Positions 34,191 to 48,580 of a stretch of DNA of 64,000 bases are shown in pieces; position 1 is the first letter of the stretch; each line of letters starts with the position of its first letter. The translations under genes were made by a program, and so were the position numbers. Location of the stretch: contig JAJEKV010000011.1 of the NCBI GenBank assembly GCA_021234155.1, positions 9,775,712 through 9,839,711 of the forward strand. Reading direction: 5' to 3'. This DNA is from Isoetes taiwanensis. Its lineage: Eukaryota > Streptophyta > Lycopodiopsida > Isoetales > Isoetaceae. Below the pieces are notes generated by a model. It saw only the letters and a list, made by a program, of their open reading frames with translations, was not told where the DNA came from and searched no databases.

Positions 34191-37100
34191 ATGTTTATAT
34201 TTGGGAGTTGGTTATTGGGGGTTATAATGCGCCATGATCCCCCGACATGGTAGAACTTAAAAGCCTATACATGTCCTCCACTTTGGCTGCCGCGTGGCGA
34301 TGGGACAAAAACTAGCTAGTCTCGTAAAAGACTAGTCTAGACCAAATAAAAGTTGGTTTTACGATTCATCGTGGCTGGTTTATCGGTTACCGCCTAAAAG
34401 CCCTCCTCGGTCCTAGGATGCCCAAAAAGTCATATGTGGCAAAGGCACTAGGCTGGGTGACACTAGGTTCGGGCGATGCCCCTAGAGTTGCCCCTAGGAT
34501 CCAAAACTTCCTCAAGGTGGGATTTAATCCTGCCTACAAAGTGTGCATGTATGGCCAAAATTTTGCCCAACGGATGTGTGGTGAGTTGGTATAGGCCTAA
34601 TAATGCCAAAATAAATGTGCACTTGGTCGGGGGTTCAAACCCGGCCAGTGTATGTTTATATTTGGGAGTTGGTTACTGGGGTTATACGGCCATGATCCCC
34701 GACGTGGTAGAACTTAAAAGCCTATACATGTCCTCCACTTTGGCTGCTCGTTGGCAGTGGGACAAAAACTAGCTAGTCTGTCAAAAGACTAGTCTAGACC
34801 AGTAAAAGTTGATTTATAGATTACTGTGGCTGGTTTACTGGTTACTGTCTAAAGCCCTCTGGTCCTAGGATGCCCAAAAAGTCATATGTGGCAGGCGGCA
34901 CTAGGCTGGTGACGCTAGGTTCAGCGATGCCCCTAGAGTTGCCCCTAGGATCCGAAAACTTCCTCAAGGTGGGATTTAATCCTGCCTACAAAGTGTGCAT
35001 GTATGGCCAAAGTTTTGCCCAACGGATGTGTGGTGAGTTGGTATAGGCCTAGTAATGCCAAAATAAATGTGCACTTGGTCGGGGGTTCAAACCCGGCCAG
35101 TGTATGTTTATATTTGGGAGTTGGTTACTGGGGTTATACGGCCATGATCCCCGACGTGGTAGAACTTAAAAGCCTATACATGTCCTCCACTTTGGCTGCT
35201 CGTTGGCAGTGGGACAAAAACTAGCTAGTCCGTCAAAAAGACTAGTCTAGACCCAATAAAAGTTGGTTTACGACATCGTGGCTGGTTTATCGGTTACCGC
35301 CTAAAGCCCTCCGTCCTAGGATGCCCAAAAGTCATATGTGGCAAAGGCACTAGGCTGGTGACGCTTAGGTTCGGGCGATGCCCCTAAAGTTGCCCCTAGG
35401 ATCCGAAAACTTCCTCAAGGTGGGATTTAATCCTGCCTACAAATTGTGCATGTATGGCCAAAGTTTTGTCCAACGGATGTGTGGTGAGTTGGTATAGGCC
35501 TAGTAATGCCAAAATAAATGTGCACTTGGTCGGGGTTCAAACCCGGCGGCGGTATGTTTATATTTGGGAGTTGGTTACCGGGTTATACTGGCCATGATCC
35601 CCGACGGGTAGAACTTAAAAGCCTATACATGTCCTCCACGCCATTGGCGAAGTGGGACAAAAACTAGCTAGTCCGTCAAAAAGACTAGTCTAGACCAAGA
35701 AAAGTTGGTTTACGACATCGCGGATCGGTTTTTGGGTTACCGCCTAAAGCCCTCCTCGGGTCCTAGGATGCCCAAAAAGTCATATGTGGCAGGCGGCACT
35801 AGGGTGGTGACGCTTAGGTTCGGGCGATGCCCCTAGAGTTGCCCCTAGGATCCAAAACTTCCTCAACGTGGGATTTAATCCTGCCTACAAAGTGTGCATG
35901 TATGGCCAAAGTTTTGCCCAACGGATGTGTGGTGAGTTGGTATAGGCCTAGTAATGCCAAAATGAATGTGCACTTGGTCGGGGGTTCAAACCCGGCCAGT
36001 GTATGTTTATATTTGGGAGTTGGTTACTGGGGTTATACGGCCATGATCCCCGACGTGGTAGAACTTAAAAGCCTATACATGTCCTCCACTTTGGCTGCTC
36101 GTTGGCAGTGGGACAAAAACTAGCTAGTCTGTCAAAAGACTAGTCTAGACCAAGAAAAAAGTTGGTTTACGATTATCGTGGCTGGTTTATCGTTCTTGTC
36201 TAAAGCCCTCTCGGTCCTAGGATGCCCAAAAAGTCATATGTGGCAGGCGGCACTAGGCTGGTGACGCTAGGTTCGGCGATGCCCCTAGAGTTGCCCCTAG
36301 GATCCGAAAACTTCCTCAAGGTGGGATTTAATCCTGCCTAGGATCCGAAAACTTCCTCAAGGTGGGATTTAATCCTGCCTACAAAGTGTGCATGTATGGC
36401 CAAAGTTTTGCCCAACGGATGTGTGGTGAGTTGGTATAGGCCTAGTAATGCCAAAATAAATGTGCACTTGGTCGGGGGTTCAAACCCGGCCAGTGTATGT
36501 TTATATTTGGGAGTTGGTTACTGGGGTTATACGACCATGATCCCCGACGTGGTAGAACTTAAAAGCCTATACATGTCCTCCAATTTGGCTGGCTCGTTGG
36601 CAGTGGGACAAAAACTAGCTAGTCTGTCAAAAGACTAGTCTAGACCAGTAAAAGTTGGTTTACTGATTCTTGGGCTGATTTATCGGGTTCTTGTCTAAAG
36701 CCCTCTGGTCCTAGGATGCCCAAAAAGCATCCTGGTCCTAGGATGCTCAAAAAGTCATATGTGGCAAAGGCACTAGGGTTTTTGCCTTATGACGCTTAGG
36801 TTCTATGATGCCCCTAGAATTGCCCTTAGGATCCGAAAACTTCCTCAAGGTGGGATTTAATCCTGCCTACAAAGTGTGCCCCTAGGATCCGAAAACTTCC
36901 TCAAGGTGGGATTTAATCTTGCCTACAAAGTGTGCATGTATGGCCAAAATTTTGCCCAACGGATGTGTGGTGAGTTGGTATAGGCCTAGTAATGCCAAAA
37001 TAAATGTGCACTTGGTCGGGGTTCAAACCCTACCGGTGTATGTTTGTTATATTTGGGAGTTGGTTACCGGGGTTATCGGCCATGATCCCCGACGTGGTAG

Positions 37101-40100
37101 AACTTAAAAGCCTATACATGTCCTCCACTTTGGCTGCTTTCGTTGGCCCTGCTGGACAAAAACTAGCTAGTCTGTCAAAAAGACTAGTCTAGACCAATAA
37201 AAGTTGGTTTTGCTGATTCATCGTGGCTGGTTTATTTGGTTACTTTAAAAAAAGCCCTCTGGGTCCTAGGATGCCCAAAAAGTCATATGTGGTCGTGGCT
37301 GGTTTATCGTTGGTTCTTGCCTAAAGCCCTCGGGTCCTAGGATGCCCAAAAGTCATATGTGGCAAAGTGCACTAGGGCTGGTGGACGCTTAGGTTCGGCG
37401 ATGCCCCTAGAGTTTCCCCTAGGATCCAAAAAAAACCTCAAGGTGGGATTTAATCCTGCCTACAAAGTGTGCATGTATGGCCAAAGTTTTGCCCAACGGA
37501 TGTGTGGTGAGTTGGTATAGGCCTAGTAATGCCAAAATAAATGTGCACTTGGTCGGGGTTCAAACCCCACCGGTGTATGTTTATATTTGGGAGTTGGTTA
37601 TCGGGGTTATACGCCATGATCCCCCTACGTGGTAGAACTTAAAAGCCTATACATGTCCTCCACTTTGGTCGCCGGCGATGGGACAAAAACTAGCTAGTCT
37701 GTCAAAAGACTAGTCTAGACAAAACGACATCGCGGGCTGGTTTATAGCTAAAGCCCTCCTCGTCCTAGGATGCCCAAAAAGTCATATGTGGCAAAGCGCA
37801 CTAGGGTCGCTAGGTTCGGGCGATGCCCTAGAGTTGCCCCTAGGATCCAAAACTTCCTCAAGGTGGGATTTAATCCTGCCTAAAGTGTGTATGGCCAAAG
37901 TTTTGCCCAACGGATGTGTGGTGAGTTGGTATAGGCCTAGTAATGCCAAAATAAATGTGCACTTGGTCGGGGTTCAAACCCTACCCGGTATGTTTATATT
38001 TGGGAGTTGGTTCTCTGGGGTTATCTGGCCATGATCCCCGACGTGGTGAGAACTTAAAAGCCTATACATGTCCTCCACTTTGGTCCTTTCGTTGGCGCCC
38101 AAAAACTAGCTAGTCTGTCAAAAGACTAGTCTAGACCAGTAAAAGCTGGTTTACTGGTTACTGTCTAAAGCCCTCTGGTCCTAGGATGCCCAAAAAGTCA
38201 TATGTGGCAGGCGGCACTAGGCTGGTGACGCTAGGTTCGGCGATGCCCCTAGAGTTGCCCCTAGGATCCGAAAACTTCCTCAAGGTGGGATTTAATCCTG
38301 CCTACAAAGTGTGCATGTATGGCCAAAGTTTTGCCCAACGGATGTGTGGTGAGTTGGTATAGGCCTAGTAATGCCAAAATAAATGTGCACTTGGTCAGGG
38401 GTTCAAACCCGGCGGTGTATGTTTATATTTGGGAGTTGGTTCTTTCAGGTTATACGGCCATGATCCCCGGCGTGGTAGAACTTAAAAGCCTATACATGTC
38501 CTCCCACTTTGGCGCTCGTTGGCGATGGGACAAAAACTAGCTAGTCCGTCAAAAGACTAGTCTAGACCATAAAAGTTGGTTTACGATTCGTGGCTGGGTT
38601 TATTGGTTACTTGTCTAAAAAACCCTCGGGTCCTAGGATGCCCAAAAAGTCATATGTGGCAAAGGCGCACTAGGCTGGTGGACGCTTAGGTTCGGGCGAT
38701 GCCCCTAGAGTTGCCCCTAGGATCCGAAAACTTCCTCAAGGTGGGATTTAATCCTGCCTACAAAGTGTGCATGTATGGCCAAAGTTTTGCCCAATGGATG
38801 TGTGGTGAGTTGGTATAGGCCTAGTAATGCCAAAATAAATGTGCACTTGGTCAGGGGTTCAAACCCGACCAGTGTATGTTTATATTTGGGAGTTGGTTAC
38901 TGGGGTTATACGGCCATGATCCCCGACGTGGTAGAACTTAAAAGCCTATACATGTCCTCCACTTTGGCAGCTCGTTGGCAGTGGGACAAAAACTAGCTAG
39001 TCTGTCAAAAGACTAGTCTAGACCAGTAAAAGTTGGTTTACGACATTCGTGGCTGGTTTACTGGATTCTTGTCTAAAGCCCTCCTGGTCCTAGGATGCCC
39101 AAAAAGTCATATGTGGTCGTGGGTCCTTCTCGGTCCCCTCTGGTCCTAGGATGCCCAAAAAGTCATATGTGGCGGCACTAGGCTGGTGACGCTAGGTTCG
39201 GGCGATGCCCCTAGAGTTTCCCCTAGGATCCGAAAACTTCCTCAAGGTGGGATTTAATCCTGCCTACAAAGTGTGCATGTATGGCCAAAGTTTTGCCCAA
39301 CGGATGTGTGGTGAGTTGGTATAGGCCTAGTAATGCCAAAATAAATGTGCACTTGGTCGGGGGTTCAAACCCGGCCAGTGTATGTTTATATTTGGGAGTT
39401 GGTTATTTGGGTTATCTGGCCATGATCCCCAATGTGGTAGAACTTAAAAGCCTATACATGTCCTCCACTTTGGCTGCTCGTTGGCAGTGGGACAAAAACT
39501 AGCTAGTCTGTCAAAAGACTAGTCTAGACCAGTAAAAGTTGGTTTACGATTACTGTGGCTGGTTTTACTGGTTACTGTCTAAAGCCCTCTGGTCCTAGGA
39601 TGCCCAAAAGTCATATGTGGCAGGCGGCACTAGGCTGGTGACGCTAGGTTCGGCGATGCCCCTAGAGTTGCCCCTAGGATCCGAAAACTTCCTCAAGGTG
39701 GGATTTAATCCCGCCTACAAAGTGTGCATGTATGGCCAAAGTTTTGCCCAACGGATGTGTGGTGAGTTGGTATAGGCCTAGTAATGCCAAAATAAATGTG
39801 CACTTGGTCTGGGGTTCAAACCCGGCCATGTATGTTTATATTTGGGAGTTGGTTACCGGGGTTATCTGGCCATGATCCCCACGTGGTAGAACTTAAAAGC
39901 CTATACATGTCCTCCACTTTGGTGCCGTTGGCGATGGGACAAAAACTAGCTAGTCCGTCAAAAGACTAGTCTAGACCATAAAAGTTGGTTTACGATTCGT
40001 GGGTCTGGTTTATTGGTTTCTTGTCTAAAGCCCTCGGTCCTAGGATGCCCAAAAAGTCATATGTGGCGGCGGCACTAGGCTGGTGACGCTAGGTTCGGGC

Positions 40101-43100
40101 GATGCCCCTAGAGTTGCCCCTAGGATCCAAAAAACTTCCTCAAGGTGGGATTTAATCCTGCCTTACAAAGTGTGCATGTATGGCCAAAGTTTTGCCCAAC
40201 GGATGTGTGGTGAGTTGGTATAGGCCTAGTAATGCCAAAATAAATGTGCACTTGGTCGGGGTTCAAACCCGCCAAATGTATGTTTATATTTGGGAGTTGG
40301 TTCTTGGGGTTATAATGCCATGATCCCCGACGTGGTAGAACTTAAAAGCCTATACATGTCCTCCACTTTGGCTGCTTTCGTTGGCGATGGGACAAAACTA
40401 GCTAGTCTGTCAAAAGACTAGTCTAGACCAATAAAAGTTGGTTTACGATTCGTGGCTGGTTTCTTCGGTTCTTGTCTAAAAAGCCTCCGGTCCTAGGATG
40501 CCCAAAAAGTCATATGTGGCAAAGGCGGCACTAGGCTGGGTGACGCTTAGGTTCGGCCCCTAGAGCCCCCTAGGATCCAAAACTTCCTCTAGGATGCCCA
40601 AAAAGTCATATGGCAATCCCTAGGATCCCCTAGGATCCCAAAACTTCCTCAAGGTGGGATTTAATCCTGCCTACAAAGTGTGCATATATGGCCAAAGTTT
40701 TGCCCAAAAAAGTCGGATGTGTGGTGAGTTGGTATAGGCCTAGTAATGCCAAAATAAATGTGCACTTGGTGGGGGTTCAAACCCGGCCAAGTGTATGTTT
40801 ATATTTGGGAGTTGGTTCTTGGGGTTATACTGGCCATGATCCCCGGATCGGTAGAACTTAAAAGCCTATACATGTCCTCCACTTTGGCTCTTCGTTGGCG
40901 ATGGGACAAAAAACTAGCTAGTCCGTCAAAAGACTAGTCTAGACCAAGAAAAGCCGGGGCTTTACTTGTTCTTGCCTAAAGCCCTCTGGTCCTAGGATGC
41001 CCAAAAAGTCATATGTGGCAAAAGTTAGGGACTACTGGTGACGCTTAGGTTTGGGCGATGCCCCTAGAGTTGCCCCTAGGATCCAAAACTTCCTCAAGGT
41101 GGGATTTAATCCACAAAGTGTGCATATGTATGGCCAAAGTTTTGCCCAACGGATGTGTGGTGAGTTGGTATAGGCCTAGTAATGCCAAAATAAATGTGCA
41201 CTTGGTGGGGGTTCAAACCCTGGTTTTATATTTGGGAGTTGGTTCTTGGGTTATCTGCCCATGATCCCCGGCGTGGTAAACTTAAAAGCCTATACATGTC
41301 CTCCACTTTGGTCCTGGCGGGGACAAAAACTAGCTAAAAAGACTAGTCTAGACCAATAAAAGTTGGTTTTCACGACATCGTGGCTGGTTTCTTCGGTTCT
41401 TGTCTAAAGCCCTCGGTCCTAGGATGCCCAAAAAGTCATATGTGGCGCTAGGCTGGTGGCGCTTAGGTTGGCGATGCCCCTAGAGTTGCCCCTAGGATCC
41501 AAAAACTTCCTCAAGGTGGGATTTAATCCCGCCTACAAAGTGTGCATGTATGGCCAAAGTTTTGCCCAATCGGATGTGTGGTGAGTTGGTATAGGCCTAG
41601 TAATGCCAAAATAAATGTGCACTTGGTCTGGGGTTCAAACCCGGCCGGTGTATGTTTATATTTGGGAGTTGGTTATCGGGGTTATCTGGCCATGATCCCC
41701 GACGTGGTAGAACTTAAAAGCCTATACATGTCCTCCACTTTGGCTTTCGTTGGCGATGGGACAAAAACTAGCTAGTCTGTCAAAAGACTAGTCTAGACCA
41801 AGAAAAGTTGGTTTACTGACATCGTGGCTGGTTTATTTGTTCTTGTCTAAAAGCCCTCTCGGTCCTAGGATGCCCAAAAGTCATATGTGGCAAAGCACTA
41901 GGGTAGGCTGGTGACGCTTAGGTTCGGACGCCCCTAGAGTTGCCCCTAGGATCCATGCCCTCAAGGTGGGATTTAATCCCCTAGGATCCAAAACTTCCTC
42001 AAGGTGGGATTTAATCCTGCCTACAAAGTGTGCATGTATGGCCAAAGTTTTGCCCAACGGATGTGTGGTGAGTTGGTATAGGCCTAGTAATGCCAAAATA
42101 AATGTGCACTTGGTCGGGGTTCAAACCCGGCCGTGTATGTTTATATTTGGGAGTTGGTTCTTGGGGTTATCTGGCCATGATCCCCGGCGTGGTAGAACTT
42201 AAAAGCCTATACATGTCCTCCACTTTGGCTGCTTTCGTTGGCGGTGGGACAAAAACTAGCTAGTCCGTCAAAAGACTAGTCTAGACCCGATAAAAGTTGG
42301 TTTCTGATTCTTGTGGCTGGTTTCTTTCGTTCTTGTCTAAAGCCCTCCGGTCCTAGGATGCCCAAAAGTCATATGTGGCGGCGGCACTAGGCTGGTGGCC
42401 GCTAGGTTCTACGATGCCCCTAGAGTTGCCCCTAGGATCCAAAAACTTCCTCAAGGTGGGATTTAATCCCTGCCTACAAAGGTGGGATTTAATCTTGCCT
42501 ATGTATGTATGGCCAAAATTTTGCCCAATCGGATGTGTGGTGAGTTGGTATAGGCCTAGTAATGCCAAAATAAATGTGCACTTGGTCGGGGTTCAAACCC
42601 GCCGGTGTATGTTTATATTTGGGAGTTGGTTACCGGGGTTATCTGACCATGATCCCCGACGTGGTAGAACTTAAAAGCCTATACATGTCCTCCACTTTGG
42701 CTGCTCGTTGGCGTGGGGACAAAAACTAGCTAGTCCGTCAAAAGACTAGTCTAGACCAATAAAAGTTGGTTTACTGACATCGTAGGTTTCTTACCTAAAG
42801 CCCTCGGTCCTAGGATGCCCAAAAGTCATATGTGGTTGTGGCTGGTTTACCGGTTCTTGTCTAAAGCCCTCGGTCCTAGGATGCCCAAAAAGTCATATGT
42901 GCGGTGTGGCACTAGGCTGGTGACGCTTAGGTTCTAAACGATGCCCCTAGAGTTGCCCCTAGGATCCCAAAACTTCCTCAAGGTGGGATTTAATCCCCTA
43001 CAAAGTGTGCATGTATGGCCAAAGTTTTGCCCAACGGATGTGTGGTGAGTTGGTATAGGCCTAGTAATGCCAAAATAAATGTGCACTTGGTGGGGTTCAA

Positions 43101-46100
43101 ACCCGGCCGGTGTATGTTTATATTTGGGAGTTGGTTCTTTGGGGTTATCGGCCATGATCCCCGGCGTGGTAGAACTTAAAAGCCTATACATGTCCTCCAC
43201 TTTGGTCGCTCGTTGGCGATGGGGACAAAAACTAGCTAGTCTGTCAAAAGACTAGTCTAGACCAAGAAAAGTTGGTTTTACAGACATCGTGGCTGGTTTA
43301 TTGGTTCTTGTCTAAAGCCCTCTGGTCCTAGGATGCCCAAAAAGTCATATGTGGCGGCGGCACTAAAAACGCTAGGTTCGGCGATGCCCCTAGAGTTGCC
43401 CCTAGGATCCGAAAACTTCCTCAAGGTGGGATTTAATCCACGCCTACAAAGTGTGCATGTATGGCCAAAGTTTTGCCCAAATGGATGTGTGGTGAGTTGG
43501 TATAGGCCTAGTAATGCCAAAATAAATGTGCACTTGGTGGGGGTTCAAACCCGGCCGGTGTATGTTTATATTTGGGAGTTGGTTCTTGGGGTTATCTGGC
43601 CATGATCCCCGGCGTGGTAGAACTTAAAAGCCTATACATGTCCTCCACTTTGGCTTTCGTTGGCGATGGGACAAAAACTAGCTAGTCTCAAAAGACTAGT
43701 CTAGACCAAATAAAAGTTGGTTTCACTGATTCATGTGGCTGGTTTCTTGGTTCTTGTCTAAAACCCTCCGGGTCCTAGGATGCCCAAAAGTCATATGTGG
43801 CGGTGGCACTAGGCTGGACGCAGCTAGGTTGGGCGATGCCCCTAGAGTTGCCCCTAGGATCCAAAACTTCCTCAAGGTGGGATTTAATCCTGCCTACAAA
43901 GTGTGCATGTATGGCCAAAGTTTTGCCCAATGGATGTGTGGTGAGTTGGTATAGGCCTAGTAATGCCAAAATAAATGTGCACTTGGTGGGGGTTCAAACC
44001 CGCGGTGTATGTTTATATTTGGGAGTTGGTTCTTGGGGTTATCTGACCCATGATCCCCGACGTGGTAGAACTTAAAAGCCTATACATGTCCTCCACTTTG
44101 GCTGCTCGTTGGCAGTGGGACAAAAACTAGCTAGTCTGTCAAAAGACTAGTCTAGACCAGTAAAAGTTGGTTTACAGATTACTGTGGCTGGTTTACTGGT
44201 TACTGTCTAAAGCCCTCTGGTCCTAGGATGCCCAAAAAGTCATATGTGGCAGGCGGCACTAGGCTGGTGACGCTAGGTTCGGCGATGCCCCTAGAGTTGC
44301 CCCTAGGATCCAAAACTTCCTCAAGGTGGGATTTAATCCTCGCCTACAAAAGTGTGCATGTATGGCCAAAGTTTTGCCCAACGGATGTGTGGTGAGTTGG
44401 TATAGGCCTAGTAATGCCAAAATAAATGTGCACTTGGTGGGGGTTCAAACCCGGCGGTGTATGTTTATATTTGGGAGTTGGTTCTTGGGGTTATCGGCCA
44501 TGATCCCCAACGTGGTAGAACTTAAAAGCCTATACATGTCCTCCACTTTGGCTGCTTTCGTTGGCGATGGGACAAAAAACTAGCTAGTCGTCAAAAGACT
44601 AGTCTAGACCAATAAAAGTTGGTTTGGACATCGTGGCTGGTTTCTTGGTTCTTGTCTAAAGCCCTCCCGGTCCTAGGATGCCCAAAAAGTCATATGTGGC
44701 AGGCGGCACTAGGCTGGTGACGCTAGGTTCGGCGATGCCCCTAGAGTTGCCCCTAGGATCCGAAAACTTCCTCAAGGTGGGATTTAATCCTGCCTACAAA
44801 GTGTGCATGTATGGCCAAAGTTTTGCCCAACGGATGTGTGGTGAGTTGGTATAGGCCTAGTAATGCCAAAATAAATGTGCACTTGGTGGGGGTTCAAACC
44901 CGGCCCGGTGTATGTTTATATTTGGGAGTTGGTTCTTGGGGTTATCACGGCCATGATCCCCGGCGTGGTAGAACTTAAAAGCCTATACATGTCCTCCACT
45001 TTGGCTTTGGTTGGCGATGGGACAAAAACTAGCTAGTCTGCGTCAAAAGACTAGTCTAGACCATAAAAGTTGGTTTACTGATTCTTGTGGCTGGTTTCTC
45101 GGTTCTTGTCTAAAGCCCTCGGTCCTAGGATGCCCAAAAGTCATATGTGGCAGGCGGCACTAGGCTGGTGACGCTAGGTTCGGCGATGCCCCTAGAGTTG
45201 CCCCCTAGGATCCGGAAAACTTCCTCAAGGTGGGATTTAATCCTGCCTACAAAGTGTGCATGTATGGCCAAAGTTTTGCCCAACGGATGTGTGGTGAGTT
45301 GGTATAGGCCTAGTAATGCCAAAATAAATGTGCACTTGGTCAAACCCGACGGTGTATGTTTATATTTGGGAGTTGGTTCTTTGGGGTTATACGGCCATGA
45401 TCCCCAAGCGTGGTAGAACTTAAAAGCCTATACATGTCCTCCACTTTTGCTGCTTTCGTTGGCGATGGGACAAAAACTAGCTAGTCTGTCAAAAGACTAG
45501 TCTAGACCAATAAAAGTTGGTTTCTGATTCTTTGGCTGGCTGGTTTACTGCTTGTCTAAAGCCCTCTGGTCCTAGGATGCCCAAAAAGTCATATGTGGCA
45601 GGCGGCACTAAGGCTGGTGGCGCTTAGGTTCGGCGATGCCCCTAGAGTTGCCCCTAGGATCCGAAAACTTCCTCAAGGTGGGATTTAATCCTGCCTACAA
45701 AGTGTGCATGTATGGCCAAAGTTTTGCCCAACGGATGTGTGGTGAGTTGGTATAGGCCTAGTAATGCCAAAATAAATGTGCACTTGGTGGGGGGTTCAAA
45801 CCCGGCGGTGTATGTTTATATTTGGGAGTTGGTTATTGGGGTTATACGGCCATGATCCCCGACGTGGTAGAACTTAAAAGCCTATACATGTCCTCCACTT
45901 TGGCTGCTCGTTGGCAGTGGGACAAAAACTAGCTAGTCTGTCAAAAGACTAGTCTAGACCAGTAAAAGTTGGTTTACAGATTACTGTGGCTGGTTTACTG
46001 GTTACTGTCTAAAGCCCTCTGGTCCTAGGATGCCCAAAAAGTCATATGTGGCAAAAGGCACTAGGCTGGTGGCGCTTAGGTTCGGCGATGCCCCTAGAGT

Positions 46101-48089
46101 TGCCCCTAGGATCCGAAAACTTCCTCAAGGTGGGATTTAATCCTGCCTACAAAGTGTGCATGTATGGCCAAAGTTTTGCCCAACGGATGTGTGGTGAGTT
46201 GGTATAGGCCTAGTAATGCCAAAATAAATGTGCACTTGGTGGGGGTTCAAACCCGGCGGTGTATGTTTATATTTGGGAGTTGGTTCTTGGGGTTATCTGG
46301 CCATGATCCCCGACGTGGTAGAACTTAAAAGCCTATACATGTCCTCCACTTTGGCTGCTCGTTGGCAGTGGGACAAAAACTAGCTAGTCTGTCAAAAGAC
46401 TAGTCTAGACCAGTAAAAGTTGGTTTACAGATTACTGTGGCTGGTTTACTGGTTACTGTCTAAAAAGCCCTCTGGTCCTAGGATGCCCAAAAGTCATCAT
46501 ATGTGGCGGCGGCACTAGGCTGGTGGCGCTAGGTTCGGCGATGCCCCCAGAGTTGCCCCTAGGATCCTAAAACTTCCTCAAGGTGGGATTTAATCCCGCC
46601 TACAAAGTGTGCATGTATGGCCAAAGTTTTGCCCAACGGATGTGTGGTGAGTTGGTATAGGCCTAGTAATGCCAAAATAAATGTGCACTTGGTCGGGGTT
46701 CAAACCCGGCCGGTGTATGTTTATATTTGGGAGTTGGTTCTTGGGTTATATCTGCCATGATCCCGCGTGGTAGAACTTAAAAGCCTATACATGTCCTCCA
46801 CTTTGGCCGTTGGCGATGGGACAAAAACTAGCTAGTCCGTCAAAAGACTAGTCTAGACCAAGATAAAGTTGGTTTACGACATCGTGGCTGGTTTTCTAAA
46901 CCCTCTCTGGTCCTAGGATGCCCAAAAGTCATATGTGGCGGCGGCACTAGGCTGGTGGCGCTTAGGTTCGGCGATGCCCCTAGAGTTGCCCCTAGGATCC
47001 GAAAACTTCCTCAAGGTGGGATTTAATCCTGCCTACAAAGTGTGCATGTATGGCCAAAGTTTTGCCCAACGGATGTGTGGTGAGTTGGTATAGGCCTAGT
47101 AATGCCAAAATAAATGTGCACTTGGTGGGGTTCAAACCCGACCAGTGTATGTTTATATTTGGGAGTTGGTTCTTGGGGTTATCTGACCCATGATCCCCGC
47201 GTGGTAGAACTTAAAAGCCTATACATGTCCTCCACCACGGCTCATTGGCGATGGGACAAAAACTAGCTAGTCCAAAAGACTAGTCTAGACCAATAAAAGT
47301 TGGTTTACTGATTCATTTTATTCGTGGCTGGTTTCTTTGGTTCTTGTCTAAAGCCCTCTGGTCCTAGGATGCCCAAAAAGTCATATGTGGCGAGGCACTA
47401 GGCTGGGTGGCGCTTAGGTTCGGCGATGCCCTAGAGTTGCCCCTAGGATCCAAAAAACTTCCTCAAGGTGGGATTTAATCCTGCCTACAAAGTGTGCATG
47501 TATGGCCAAAGTTTTGCCCAATGGATGTGTGGTGAGTTGGTATAGGCCTAGTAATGCCAAAATAAATGTGCACTTGGTCGGGGTTCAAACCCGGCCAGTG
47601 TATGTTTATATTTGGGAGTTGGTTACTGGGGTTATACGGCCATGATCCCCGACGTGGTAGAACTTAAAAGCCTATACATGTCCTCCACTTTGGCTGCTCG
47701 TTGGCAGTGGGACAAAAACTAGCTAGTCTGTCAAAAGACTAGTCTAGACCAGTAAAAGTTGGTTTCCGGTCCTAGGATGCCCAAAAAGTCATATGTGGTG
47801 GCTTTTTCTTGGTTCTTGTCTAAAAGCCTCCTCGGTCCTAGGATGCCCAAAAAGTCATATGTGGCAAAGGTGCACTAGGCTGGTGACGCTAGGTTCGGCG
47901 ATGCCCCTAGAGTTGCCCCTAGGATCCGAAAACTTCCTCAAGGTGGGATTTAATCCTGCCTACAAAGTGTGCATGTATGGCCAAAGTTTTGCCCAACGGA
48001 TGTGTGGTGAGTTGGTATAGGCCTAGTAATGCCAAAATAAATGTGCACTTGGTCGGGGGTTCAAACCCGCCGGTGTATGTTTATATTTG

Positions 48090-48580
48090 GGAGTTGGTTC
48101 TTTATTCATGATCCCCGACGGTTAAAAGCCTATACATGTCCTCCACTTTGCCATGATCCCCGAAAACGCTAGGTAGAACTTAAAAGCCTATACATGTCCT
48201 CCACCCTTTGGCCCAAAAAGTTGGCGGTGGGACAAAAACTAGCTAAAGTCATATGTCAAAAGACTAGTCTAGACCCCTAGAGTTTCCCCTAGGATAAAAG
48301 TTGGTTTTAATCCTCGCCATTGCATGTATGGCCAAAGTTTTGCCCATCGGATGTTAGTTGGTATAGGCCGCCTAAAGCCCTGCACTTGGTCCTAGGATGC
48401 CCAAAATGTTTATATTTGGGAGTTGGTTCTATTATCATGGCCATGTGGCTCTCGTTGGCTGATGGGACAAAAACTAGCTAGTCACTAGTCTAGACGAAGA
48501 AAAGTTGGTTTCCCTAGAGTTCTAAAGCCCTCCCTAGGATGCCCAAAAGTCATATGTGGCAATAGGGCGGGTGGCGCTTA
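48090..48580. repeat. Scrambled satellite segment
   Basis: Short pieces of the satellite unit appear out of order and joined at odd points: ATGATCCCCGACG, GTTAAAAGCC, then CCATGATCCCCGAAAACGC, a CTCCACCCTTTGGCCC junction, and CCTAGAGTTTCCCC placed after the hairpin. The A box, B box and TTTT are damaged or missing here. Confidence 0.8.
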
